Below, in pieces: positions 1 through 5,551 of a stretch of 5,692 nucleotides of DNA (position 1 is its first letter; each line of letters starts with the position of its first letter). The stretch spans positions 1 through 5,692 of the forward strand of contig DASUEU010000024.1 of assembly GCA_036274895.1 (NCBI GenBank), given 5' to 3'. The stretch comes from CALMKX01 sp036274895. GTDB taxonomy: Bacteria > Acidobacteriota > Thermoanaerobaculia > Multivoradales > SZUA-115. The translations under genes and the position numbers were made by a program. The notes below the pieces were generated by a model. It ran no database searches. It was given only the letters and a program-made list of their open reading frames with translations, and was not told where the DNA came from.

Positions 1-446
1 TGCTGATCGCGTTCGTGGCCCTGATCGCGATGCTCGACTGGCCGCTCGGCTGGCTGGGCGGGCTGGCCGGCTACCCCGAGCTCTCGATCAACCTCGTGCT
101 CGGCTGGGTGTGCAGCCCACTCGCCTGGCTGATGGGGGTGCCCTGGGCGGAGGCGGACAAGGTCGGCACGCTGATCGGCATCAAGACCGCGGTCAACGAG
201 TTCGTCGGCTACGTGCGCATGGAGGAAATGGTCGCCGAAGGCCGCCTCTCGGAGCGCTCTCAGGCGATCGCGACCTATGCTCTGTGCGGCTTCTCCAACT
301 TCTCGTCGATCGCCATCCAGATCGGCGGCATCGGCGCCATGGCTCCGGAGCGCAAGGGGGACCTCGCTCGCCTCGGTCTACGGGCCATGGTGGCCGGTTC
401 CCTCGCCTGCTTCCAGACGGCGGTGATCGCCGGGCTTCTGGTGTAG
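1..446 (+). CDS. Concentrative nucleoside transporter (CNT/NupC family), C-terminal part
   Basis: This is the 3' end of a gene that starts before the window; the first whole codon is at base 3 and TAG is at 444-446, leaving 147 residues. The family moves nucleosides across the inner membrane, driven by a Na+ or H+ gradient. The fragment shows the signatures of the CNT C-terminal domain: TAVNEFVGY (N codon at 195-197), then ATYALCGFSNFSSIAIQIGG, then APERK and a final hydrophobic helix ending AGLLV. Several hydrophobic segments are visible (about residues 1-24, 29-46, 90-115 and 125-147). Bacterial CNT proteins are usually about 400 residues, so some 250 are missing upstream. GTG at 15 is in frame but internal, because the coding frame is open back to the window edge with matching hydrophobic sequence. 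The ion used and the nucleoside preference cannot be read from this part. The next gene starts 18 bases downstream on the same strand. Confidence 0.93.
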   Translation, partial: LIAFVALIAMLDWPLGWLGGLAGYPELSINLVLGWVCSPLAWLMGVPWAEADKVGTLIGIKTAVNEFVGYVRMEEMVAEGRLSERSQAIATYALCGFSNFSSIAIQIGGIGAMAPERKGDLARLGLRAMVAGSLACFQTAVIAGLLV

Positions 447-464
447 CTATACTCCGGCCGACCG

Positions 465-1976
465 ATGGCGACCCCCTGCACGCGATCCTCTCCCCGCCCG
501 CTCCGGGCGGTCCTCCTGCTCGCCGGCCTGCTGCTGGCCCTGGGGGGGGCCGCCCACGGCACGGCCGCGGCCCCCAAGCGCAAGCCGGCGGCCCCGGCGC
601 CGCGGGTGCGCACCCTGCCCGAGGCCCTGGCGGCCACGGTGGGCAGCGTCAAGGGCGGCATCCGGGACTTGTCGGTCTCGGTGGTCGAGGTCGAAAGCGG
701 CAGAGAGGTCTACGGCTACCTGGCCGATCAGCCGCGGGTGCTCGCCTCGAACACCAAGCTCTTCACCACCGCAGCGGCCGTCGACCTGCTCGACCCCACC
801 TTCGAGTTCGTCACCCCCCTCTTCGCCCGGGGTCATCTCGAAGCGGGCGTGTGGAAGGGGGACCTGGCGGTGGTCGGCAGCGGCGACCCGAACATCTCCG
901 GCCGCTTCTACGACGGCGACGCCTACGCCGTCTTCCGCCAGTGGGCCGCCGCCGTCCGCGCCCTGGGGGCCACCAAGGTGGACGGCGACCTCTACCTGGT
1001 CACCGGCCTCTTCGAGCCCTTGAAGGTGCATCCGGACTGGCCACGGGATCAGCTGGCGCGCTGGTACGAGGCGCCGGTGGACGCCCTCTCCTTCTCCGAC
1101 AACTGCGTCATGGTGCGCATCGGCCCGGGCAAGGGCCCCGGCTCGCCGGGCAAGGTGGAGTTGGTGCCGGACCTGAAGCTCTATCGGCTGGTCGCCAACG
1201 TCACCACCACCGAGTCGCGCAAGAGCCATTGGCTGGCAATCCAGCGCGAGCCCGAGAGCGGCGAGATCCGGGTCTCCGGCAAGGTCTGGTCGCGGGCCAA
1301 GCCCTTCGAGGAGTGGGTGAGCGTGCCCGACCCGGTCACCTACTTCGGCGCCGCCCTGCGCGACGCCTTCCGCGAGGAGGGCATCGAGGTCGCCGGCCTC
1401 TCCTGGCCGGTCGAGCGGCTGCCGGACGGGGAGTGGCGGGAGGTGGCGCGGCACCGCTCCGACCTTCCCGGCACCCTCGCCGTGATCAACCACCGCAGCC
1501 AGAACTTCTACGCCGAGAGCCTGCTCAAGGTGCTGGGGGTGGCCGGTGGCGGCAACGGCAGCTGGCGCGACGGCGTCGAGGCCGTCCAGGGCTTCCTCGC
1601 CCGGGCCGGCCTGGCCGACGGCGTCCGCCTCGCCGACGGCTCGGGCATGAGCCGCAACAACGTGGCCTCACCCCGTCACCTCGCGGGCCTGCTGCGGCAC
1701 ATGTACTTTCATCCACGGGGCGCGACCTTCGTCCAGTCGCTGCCGACCTCGGGCGGCAAGGAGCCGGCCTGGAGGCATCGTCTGGCCCAGCCCCCCTATC
1801 GAGGCAACGTGCTCGCCAAGACCGGCACCCTGTCGAACGTCTCCACCCTCTCGGGCTACGCGAAAGGCCGCTCGGGCAAGCTCTATGCCTTCTCGATCCT
1901 GGCCAACAACACCTCGGTCTGGCGCGCCAAGCGGGCCCAGGACTCGATCGTTCGCGCCGTCATCGACCACGGATAG
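465..1976 (+). CDS. dacB: D-alanyl-D-alanine carboxypeptidase/endopeptidase, PBP4 type (peptidase family S13)
   Basis: This is a complete 503-residue penicillin-binding protein of the PBP4 class. The family removes the terminal D-Ala from peptidoglycan stem peptides and cuts D-Ala-meso-DAP cross-links in the periplasm. All three active-site motifs are present: S95-N-T-K98 (nucleophile S95), S345-Q-N347 and K452-T-G454. Their spacing (250 and 107 residues) is close to that of E. coli PBP4, which implies an intact inserted domain between the first two. Other family hallmarks are GSGDPNIS, APVDALSFSDN and ADGSGMSRNNVASPRHL. Residues 1 to about 36 form a Sec signal peptide: basic start, Leu/Ala-rich core and an Ala-rich cleavage region near residues 30-36. 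Residues 37-46 are Pro/Ala/Lys-rich, probably a short linker. ATG at 465 is the first start codon after the preceding in-frame stop at 444-446, although no clear Shine-Dalgarno precedes it. Family assignment is firm; the balance between carboxypeptidase and endopeptidase activity is unknown. Confidence 0.95.
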   Translation: MATPCTRSSPRPLRAVLLLAGLLLALGGAAHGTAAAPKRKPAAPAPRVRTLPEALAATVGSVKGGIRDLSVSVVEVESGREVYGYLADQPRVLASNTKLFTTAAAVDLLDPTFEFVTPLFARGHLEAGVWKGDLAVVGSGDPNISGRFYDGDAYAVFRQWAAAVRALGATKVDGDLYLVTGLFEPLKVHPDWPRDQLARWYEAPVDALSFSDNCVMVRIGPGKGPGSPGKVELVPDLKLYRLVANVTTTESRKSHWLAIQREPESGEIRVSGKVWSRAKPFEEWVSVPDPVTYFGAALRDAFREEGIEVAGLSWPVERLPDGEWREVARHRSDLPGTLAVINHRSQNFYAESLLKVLGVAGGGNGSWRDGVEAVQGFLARAGLADGVRLADGSGMSRNNVASPRHLAGLLRHMYFHPRGATFVQSLPTSGGKEPAWRHRLAQPPYRGNVLAKTGTLSNVSTLSGYAKGRSGKLYAFSILANNTSVWRAKRAQDSIVRAVIDHG

Positions 1977-1983
1977 AAAGAAG
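1975..1983 (+). promoter_or_regulatory. Purine-rich ribosome-binding region before the TTG start
   Basis: AGAAAGAAG lies immediately before the TTG start of the phosphatase and overlaps the TAG stop of the PBP4 gene. It is only a partial match to a Shine-Dalgarno core. The alternative ATG at 2028 has no better site upstream, which favours TTG 1986. The overlap with the upstream stop suggests translational coupling (inference). Confidence 0.4.
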
Positions 1984-1985
1984 CT

Positions 1986-3224
1986 TTGAGCACCAGCGAT
2001 CACCGGGTGGTGGACCACCGCCGGTTGATGAAGAAGGTCGAGCACTTCGTCGCCGCGGTGGAGGAGAAGGAGGACCTCGCGGCGAGCATCCACGGGGCCG
2101 CCAACGCCATCCTGCTGGCCTTCCGTGAGGAGTTGGGCATCACCGGCGGCCGTCTCTACCACCGAGAGGGCAAGGACTACATCCTCCAGGCCACCTTCCC
2201 GGACGCCAAGCCGGTGACCGGCGTGCGCATCCCCCGCTCGTACCGGCCCATCGAGCTGGTGCTCGAGGAAGGCACCTTGTACATGACGCTCGACGATCCC
2301 GGCGTGGACCGGGACCTCGAGACCATGCTCGGCGTCCAGCAATTTGCGGTGATCGAGCTGGCTGACGAGGAGTACCTGATCGCTTTCGACGTGATCCCCG
2401 GCACCGACCGGGAAAGCGTGCTGTTCTCCCTCGGCATCCTGCGCCACGTGATCAATCAGAAGATCCACGCCGAGCGGGTGGCGGGGATGTTCGCCGAGGC
2501 GCGCAAGATCCAGGCTTCGATCCTGCCCAAGCGGCCGCCCCGGCAGGGCAATTACGAGCTCGCGGCGCGCTCCGTGCCGGTGGAGACCGTGGGCGGCGAC
2601 TTCTACGACTTCATCCAGCTGACCGAAAAGAGCCTCGGCATCGCCATCGCCGACGTCTCCGGCCACGGCTTGCCGGCGGCCCTGCAGGTGCGTGACATCT
2701 ACACCGGGCTGCGCATGGGCATGGCGCGTGACTTCAAGATCGTGCGCACCGTCGAGCGGCTCAACGGCATCATCCATGAGAGCACCCTGACCAGCCGCTT
2801 CGTGTCGATGTTCTACGGCGAGCTGGAGCAGAAGGGGCTGTTCATCTACGTCAACGCCGGCCATCCGCCGCCGTTCCGGCTGCGCGCCAGGGACGGCGGG
2901 GTCGACTTCATGGAGGCGGGAGGGCCGGTGCTCGGCCCCCTGCCGGACATCACCTACGAGCGCGGCTTCGTGACCATGGAGCCCGGGGACGTGATCGTCC
3001 TCTACACCGACGGCATCGTCGAGACCCAGGGGCAGGACCACGAGGAGGCTCCGGTCGAGGAATTCGGCGTCGAGCGGCTGATCGAGGCCGTGCGGGCCGC
3101 CCGCCACCGGCCGGCGGGCGAGATCGTGGCGGCGGTGTTCGAGGCCGTGGAGCTGTTCGCCGCCGGCCGCGAGGTGGCCGACGATCGCACCGTGGTGGTA
3201 GTGCGCTACCCGCCAACTGTCTGA
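1986..3224 (+). CDS. GAF-like plus SpoIIE/PP2C-type serine/threonine phosphatase (RsbU-like)
   Basis: This 412-residue cytosolic protein has no signal peptide or membrane segment. Residues about 10-155 look like a GAF-type sensory domain (inference from strand/helix pattern; the ligand is unknown). A short helical linker (about 158-178) leads to a SpoIIE-type PP2C domain from about 175 to 408. Visible motifs are ILP (179-181), VGGDFYD (202-208, metal ligand D205), IADVSGHG (221-228, D223), RFVSMFYGEL, NAGHPPPF, YTDG (340-343, D342) and DDRT (399-402). These are the acidic residues that hold the two Mn/Mg ions, so the enzyme should be active. In this family the usual job is to dephosphorylate an anti-anti-sigma (STAS) protein in a partner-switching pathway, but no STAS or RsbW-type partner is in the window. 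The start is TTG at 1986, the first possible start after the in-frame stop of the preceding gene, with a purine-rich stretch just before it. An ATG at 2028 (codon 15) is an alternative. It lies 9 bases after the PBP4 gene. Confidence 0.92.
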   Translation: MSTSDHRVVDHRRLMKKVEHFVAAVEEKEDLAASIHGAANAILLAFREELGITGGRLYHREGKDYILQATFPDAKPVTGVRIPRSYRPIELVLEEGTLYMTLDDPGVDRDLETMLGVQQFAVIELADEEYLIAFDVIPGTDRESVLFSLGILRHVINQKIHAERVAGMFAEARKIQASILPKRPPRQGNYELAARSVPVETVGGDFYDFIQLTEKSLGIAIADVSGHGLPAALQVRDIYTGLRMGMARDFKIVRTVERLNGIIHESTLTSRFVSMFYGELEQKGLFIYVNAGHPPPFRLRARDGGVDFMEAGGPVLGPLPDITYERGFVTMEPGDVIVLYTDGIVETQGQDHEEAPVEEFGVERLIEAVRAARHRPAGEIVAAVFEAVELFAAGREVADDRTVVVVRYPPTV

Positions 3225-3230
3225 GAGGAG
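3224..3230 (+). promoter_or_regulatory. Shine-Dalgarno site for the small RHH-like gene
   Basis: AGAGGAG overlaps the last base of the phosphatase stop codon and lies 12 bases before the ATG at 3243. The core is strong but the spacing is longer than the usual 5-10 bases. No better start codon lies between them. Confidence 0.55.
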
Positions 3231-3242
3231 CCGCGAGCGCCG

Positions 3243-3428
3243 ATGAGCGAGAACCGCAAGCACACCGTCGAGCTGAAACCCGAGCAGTTCGACTTTCTCA
3301 CCCGCATGACCAAGAAGTACGACCTCCAGGATGAATCAAAAGCCTTGCGCTGCCTGATCAACTTCGCCATCGAGGCGAGCGGGCAGGAGAAGGAGATCTT
3401 CGACGAGATCCGCTGCACTCACTGCTGA
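3243..3428 (+). CDS. Small ribbon-helix-helix-like protein with C-terminal C-x-x-C
   Basis: This is a 61-residue protein that I cannot assign to a named gene. Its pattern fits a ribbon-helix-helix (Arc/CopG-like) fold: a short strand at about residues 6-12 (KHTVELK), helix 1 at about 13-26 (PEQFDFLTRMTKKY) and helix 2 at about 30-45 (DESKALRCLINFAIEA), with the turn between the helices at DLQD. Such proteins usually act as DNA-binding dimers, but that role is inferred. An acidic segment follows, and the protein ends EIRCTHC with C58 and C61 as a C-x-x-C and H60 between them. A third Cys is C37. These residues could bind a metal or respond to redox state. An AGAGGAG site lies 12 bases before the ATG, and the gene starts 18 bases after the phosphatase stop, so it is probably in the same operon. 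Codon choice in the middle (gat gaa tca aaa) is less G+C-rich than in its neighbours. The fold-like pattern and ribosome site support a real gene. Confidence 0.78.
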   Translation: MSENRKHTVELKPEQFDFLTRMTKKYDLQDESKALRCLINFAIEASGQEKEIFDEIRCTHC

Positions 3429-3447
3429 AGGATCGCACTGCAAAGAC

Positions 3448-3483
3448 GTAGGCCGGGTTAGGCCCGGAGGGCCGTAACCCAGC
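3448..3483 (+). repeat. Left REP-type hairpin of the doublet
   Basis: After the GTAG head (3448-3451), GGGTTA (3455-3460) pairs with TAACCC (3475-3480), and GGCCC (3461-3465) pairs with GGGCC (3469-3473) around a GGA loop. G3474 is bulged. Below this, G3452-C3453 can pair with G3482-C3483 across one C/A mismatch. Confidence 0.7.
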
Positions 3484-3502
3484 TCAGGTTGGCGGCCTGG
3501 AA

Positions 3503-3538
3503 GCTGGGTTACGCAGCTGCGCTGCTAACCCAGCCTAC
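3503..3538 (-). repeat. Right REP-type hairpin of the doublet (opposite orientation)
   Basis: GCTGGGTTA (3503-3511) pairs perfectly with TAACCCAGC (3526-3534). GCAGC (3513-3517) pairs with GCTGC (3521-3525) around a TGC loop, and C3512 is bulged. The CTAC at 3535-3538 is the inverted GTAG head. The inner stem and loop differ from the left half but the GGGTTA/TAACCC core is the same, as expected for related copies that have diverged at the tip. Confidence 0.72.
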
Positions 3539-3548
3539 GTAGGATCGA

Positions 3549-5441
3549 TCAGTCACACGCCTCCCAATCCTTCGCCCAGGCGAGGGCGAAGTGCCGCTTG
3601 AGCTGGGCGTATTGATGGTTGCCGCTGACCTGGATGCGATACTCCCCGGCCTGCGTCGGCTCGAACTGCAGCACCTCCACGCTGGCGTCCATCGAGCTCG
3701 AGCTGGCGACCTTGTCGCCGTTCGGATCGAGCACGACCAGGTCGAGATCGAGGTCGAGCTGGGAGAGGATTGGCACCTTGAACAGCCAGCTCGCTCGGCC
3801 GTTCCAGACCAGAGCCACCCGCACCCGTTGGGCGTTCTCCGGCACCGCGATCTTCCAGACGTTGGGCAGCACGCCGCCGGCACCGAAGCTCGCGGGAGTC
3901 AGCGTGCCGTAGTCGTAGCCCCGCTCGAGCGCCCCGGAGCCCTGGACCTTGTGCTGGCTGATCAGGTAGGCAAGCGCCGCGTCGGTCATCCCTGCGCCGT
4001 CCTTGCCGTCGGTTCCGGGCTGCCAGGCTGCACCGTCGGCTCCCTGGTAGCCGGCCCCGGCGAGCAGGATGGCTCGCACCGCTTCCGGCCACTTCTTGAG
4101 CGGTGAGGCCGAGCTCATCAAGCTCACGGCGATCGACGCCGTGGCCGGTGCCGCCGCGCTGGTGCCGCCGTGGTCGCCTCCCAAGAGGTCGTGGCGGCTG
4201 CCGTTGGTGGCGATCAAGGGCAAGTCGCGGTCCGAGTTGGGAGAGGTCGGATCCTTGAACGAGCTGGTGTAGTGCATCACGCTGTTGCACTGGTCGAGGT
4301 CGCCGTCGTTGACGACGTTGCCGACCGAGAGCGTGCCGTAGCCCCTGCCCACCACGTAGCTTCCGGTATCTCCACCGTTGCTGGCGGCCTGGACGATCAA
4401 GGGATAGGGGGGTTGCTGGCCCCAGAAATCGAAGAACACGTCCCGCGCGCTCAGGCTGCCGCTGCCCTCTTCGCTCGTGAATCCCCAGCTCATGGTCACG
4501 GCGTTGACCGCCTTCTCCTTGGCCCACTTGTAGGCCTTGACGTAGTCGGGATCGTTGGCCACGTAGACCTCGGCATCCGGGGCGTAGCCTTCCCAGGTCT
4601 CGGCGTCACAGTCCTGAGTCTGGTAGTTGTAGCGGTTGCCGATCATGCCGACGTTGCGGGTGGGGTGGGTGTCCATGCTCCCCACGGCGTTCTGCTGCAC
4701 GCCCCCCAGGTTGAAGCAATCTGTGGGCAGGTTGAGCAGGTCCTCCTCGAGCATGGCGATCTTGGTCCCCATGCCCTTGGAACCGAAGAAGTGGAGCCAG
4801 TTGGTGTAGGTGGCGGGGAGCGACTCCTTGATGCGCGGGTAGTACTCGATCTGCTCCTCGCCGTGGAGGGCGATCAGGCCGACGTCGGCGTCCCAACCGA
4901 GGGAACGGGCGGTCTCGCCGCGCAGCTCGGCGGCCAGGAAGGGGCCGACCGCTTCGAGGGTGACGGCGTCGGTGACCCCCAGGCGGGCCATCTTCTTGTC
5001 GAAGAGGGCGCGGGCCGTTGCCTCGAGCCGGGCGTGGGCGGCGGCGGCCTCTTCGAGATGGCGCTGCCACTCCTCCTCGGAGGTGATCTCGCTCTTGTCG
5101 CGCAGCTCCTCGTCGATGGCGAAGCGGATCAGCACCTGGAGCCGAGCCCGAGGATCGGCAGCGATGCGCTCGGCGAGCACCGGGTGGACGTTGCCTTCGG
5201 CGGCGTAGCGGGCGGCCTCCTCGGCGGCGAGCAGGGCGGCCTCGTCGACCACCCGGCCGTTCTCGTACGCCGTGCGGACGATGTGGCCCCGCTCGGCGTC
5301 CCAGGTCTTGACCAGGGTGAGGGTGCGGCCGAGGTAGGGCAGGTTCTGAGTGGTGCGATGCAGGATCTCCTCGCTGCCGGCGGGCGCAGTGGCCAGCATG
5401 GCGGCGAGCAGACACACGGATCCCAGGGTTCTTCCAGACAT
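3549..5441 (-). CDS. Secreted S8 (subtilisin-like) serine peptidase with propeptide and C-terminal beta-sandwich
   Basis: This 630-residue protein is complete. Residues 1 to about 21 are a Sec signal peptide (core LLAAMLATAPA). Residues about 95-205 resemble an I9-type propeptide, with a strand RLQVLIRF, a long charged Ala/Glu helix and a closing strand. The catalytic domain spans about 210-500. The Ser motif GGTSAAAP puts the nucleophile at S428, and AASNGG gives oxyanion N355. THPTRNVGMIG gives H259, aligned with the first His of the usual HGTHVAG. GYAPDAEVYV and AVTMSWG are also typical of the family. The usual VAVID(S/T)G segment reads IAMLEED (228-234), so the acidic triad residue appears to be E232 rather than Asp. 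Residues about 525-625, with LDLDLDLVVLDPNGDKV (562-578) and AGEYRIQVSGN, form a beta-sandwich like a pre-peptidase C-terminal or P-type domain that probably binds calcium. C241, C278, C385 and C629 could form disulfides. ATG at 5441 was chosen because AAGGAG lies 8 bases upstream and a signal peptide follows. Exported protein degradation is the likely role; the substrate is unknown. Confidence 0.93.
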   Translation of the reverse strand: MSGRTLGSVCLLAAMLATAPAGSEEILHRTTQNLPYLGRTLTLVKTWDAERGHIVRTAYENGRVVDEAALLAAEEAARYAAEGNVHPVLAERIAADPRARLQVLIRFAIDEELRDKSEITSEEEWQRHLEEAAAAHARLEATARALFDKKMARLGVTDAVTLEAVGPFLAAELRGETARSLGWDADVGLIALHGEEQIEYYPRIKESLPATYTNWLHFFGSKGMGTKIAMLEEDLLNLPTDCFNLGGVQQNAVGSMDTHPTRNVGMIGNRYNYQTQDCDAETWEGYAPDAEVYVANDPDYVKAYKWAKEKAVNAVTMSWGFTSEEGSGSLSARDVFFDFWGQQPPYPLIVQAASNGGDTGSYVVGRGYGTLSVGNVVNDGDLDQCNSVMHYTSSFKDPTSPNSDRDLPLIATNGSRHDLLGGDHGGTSAAAPATASIAVSLMSSASPLKKWPEAVRAILLAGAGYQGADGAAWQPGTDGKDGAGMTDAALAYLISQHKVQGSGALERGYDYGTLTPASFGAGGVLPNVWKIAVPENAQRVRVALVWNGRASWLFKVPILSQLDLDLDLVVLDPNGDKVASSSSMDASVEVLQFEPTQAGEYRIQVSGNHQYAQLKRHFALAWAKDWEACD

Positions 5442-5447
5442 GGCGAT

Positions 5448-5455
5448 CTCTCCTT
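5448..5455 (-). promoter_or_regulatory. Strong Shine-Dalgarno site for the S8 peptidase
   Basis: Read on the - strand this is AAGGAGAG, with 8 bases between AAGGAG and the ATG at 5441-5439. It decides the start: the frame stays open upstream to a possible start at 5651, but that extension has no such site, is Pro/Arg-rich and would bury the signal peptide. Confidence 0.85.
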
Positions 5456-5470
5456 GTGGGGATTGGCAGT

Positions 5471-5494
5471 GCCTGAGGTCCGCGGCCGTCAGGC
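5471..5494 (-). promoter_or_regulatory. Possible stem-loop in the 5' leader of the S8 peptidase gene
   Basis: GCCTGA (5471-5476) pairs with TCAGGC (5489-5494), and GG (5477-5478) continues the stem with CC (5486-5487), leaving one bulged base and a 7-base loop. It ends about 15 bases before the Shine-Dalgarno site. It could affect message stability or ribosome access, but short G+C-rich stems also arise by chance in this composition. I see no recognisable -35/-10 promoter in the 110-base gap 5442-5551. Confidence 0.3.
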
Positions 5495-5551
5495 TGGGTC
5501 GCCCGAGGTACGGAGGGAGGGGGTGTGGAGGGGACACCGGCCCCGCGGCGA

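Larger units (their letters stand above)
3446..3540. repeat. Inverted pair of GTAG-headed palindromes (REP doublet, REPIN/BIME-like)
   Basis: Two imperfect palindromes face each other across a spacer of about 20 bases. The outer arms acgtaggccgggttag (3446-3461) and ctaacccagcctacgt (3525-3540) are inverted copies with one difference in 16, which would be a tolerated G-U pair in one RNA strand. Inside, gtaacccagct (3474-3484) is a perfect 11-base inverted copy of agctgggttac (3502-3512). Each half is also a hairpin by itself. GTAG at the outer left end and CTAC at the outer right end match the conserved tetranucleotide head of REP elements, which RAYT (TnpA-REP) transposases recognise. Two REPs in inverse orientation make a REPIN or BIME. 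It fills most of the gap between convergent genes ending at 3428 and 3549, a typical location. It may also slow or end transcription from both sides, although there is no U-run. No RAYT gene is in the window, and repeated occurrence in the genome cannot be tested here. Confidence 0.75.

Noticed and set aside
110..2128. A 672-codon open frame on the + strand overlapping the transporter, PBP4 and phosphatase genes
   Set aside because: It is an out-of-frame shadow of high-G+C coding DNA: the product is low-complexity Arg/Gly/Pro/Ala with no domain, while the other frame carries full family motifs.
1668..3263. A 531-codon open frame on the - strand opposite the phosphatase
   Set aside because: Composition is His/Asp/Val/Gly/Leu-rich as expected for the antisense of G+C-biased codons, with no recognisable domain and no ribosome site.
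3429..3548. tRNA or structured RNA gene, because the palindromes can be drawn as a multi-branched shape
   Set aside because: There is no T-loop, anticodon arm or CCA-like end; the symmetry is explained better by two inverted REP hairpins.
3549..5441. Sedolisin (S53) assignment because of the Glu near the active site
   Set aside because: Sedolisins replace the His with Glu and the oxyanion Asn with Asp; here H259 and N355 are retained, so S8 with a variant acid is the better reading.
5512..5533. G-rich tract upstream of the S8 gene as a G-quadruplex
   Set aside because: Only three runs of three or more G are clearly separate; a stable four-tract quadruplex is not supported beyond the general G+C richness.
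5522..5538. Short hairpin GGTGT/ACACC after the upstream - strand gene as a terminator
   Set aside because: Five base pairs with a 7-base loop and no following U-run is too weak for an intrinsic terminator call.
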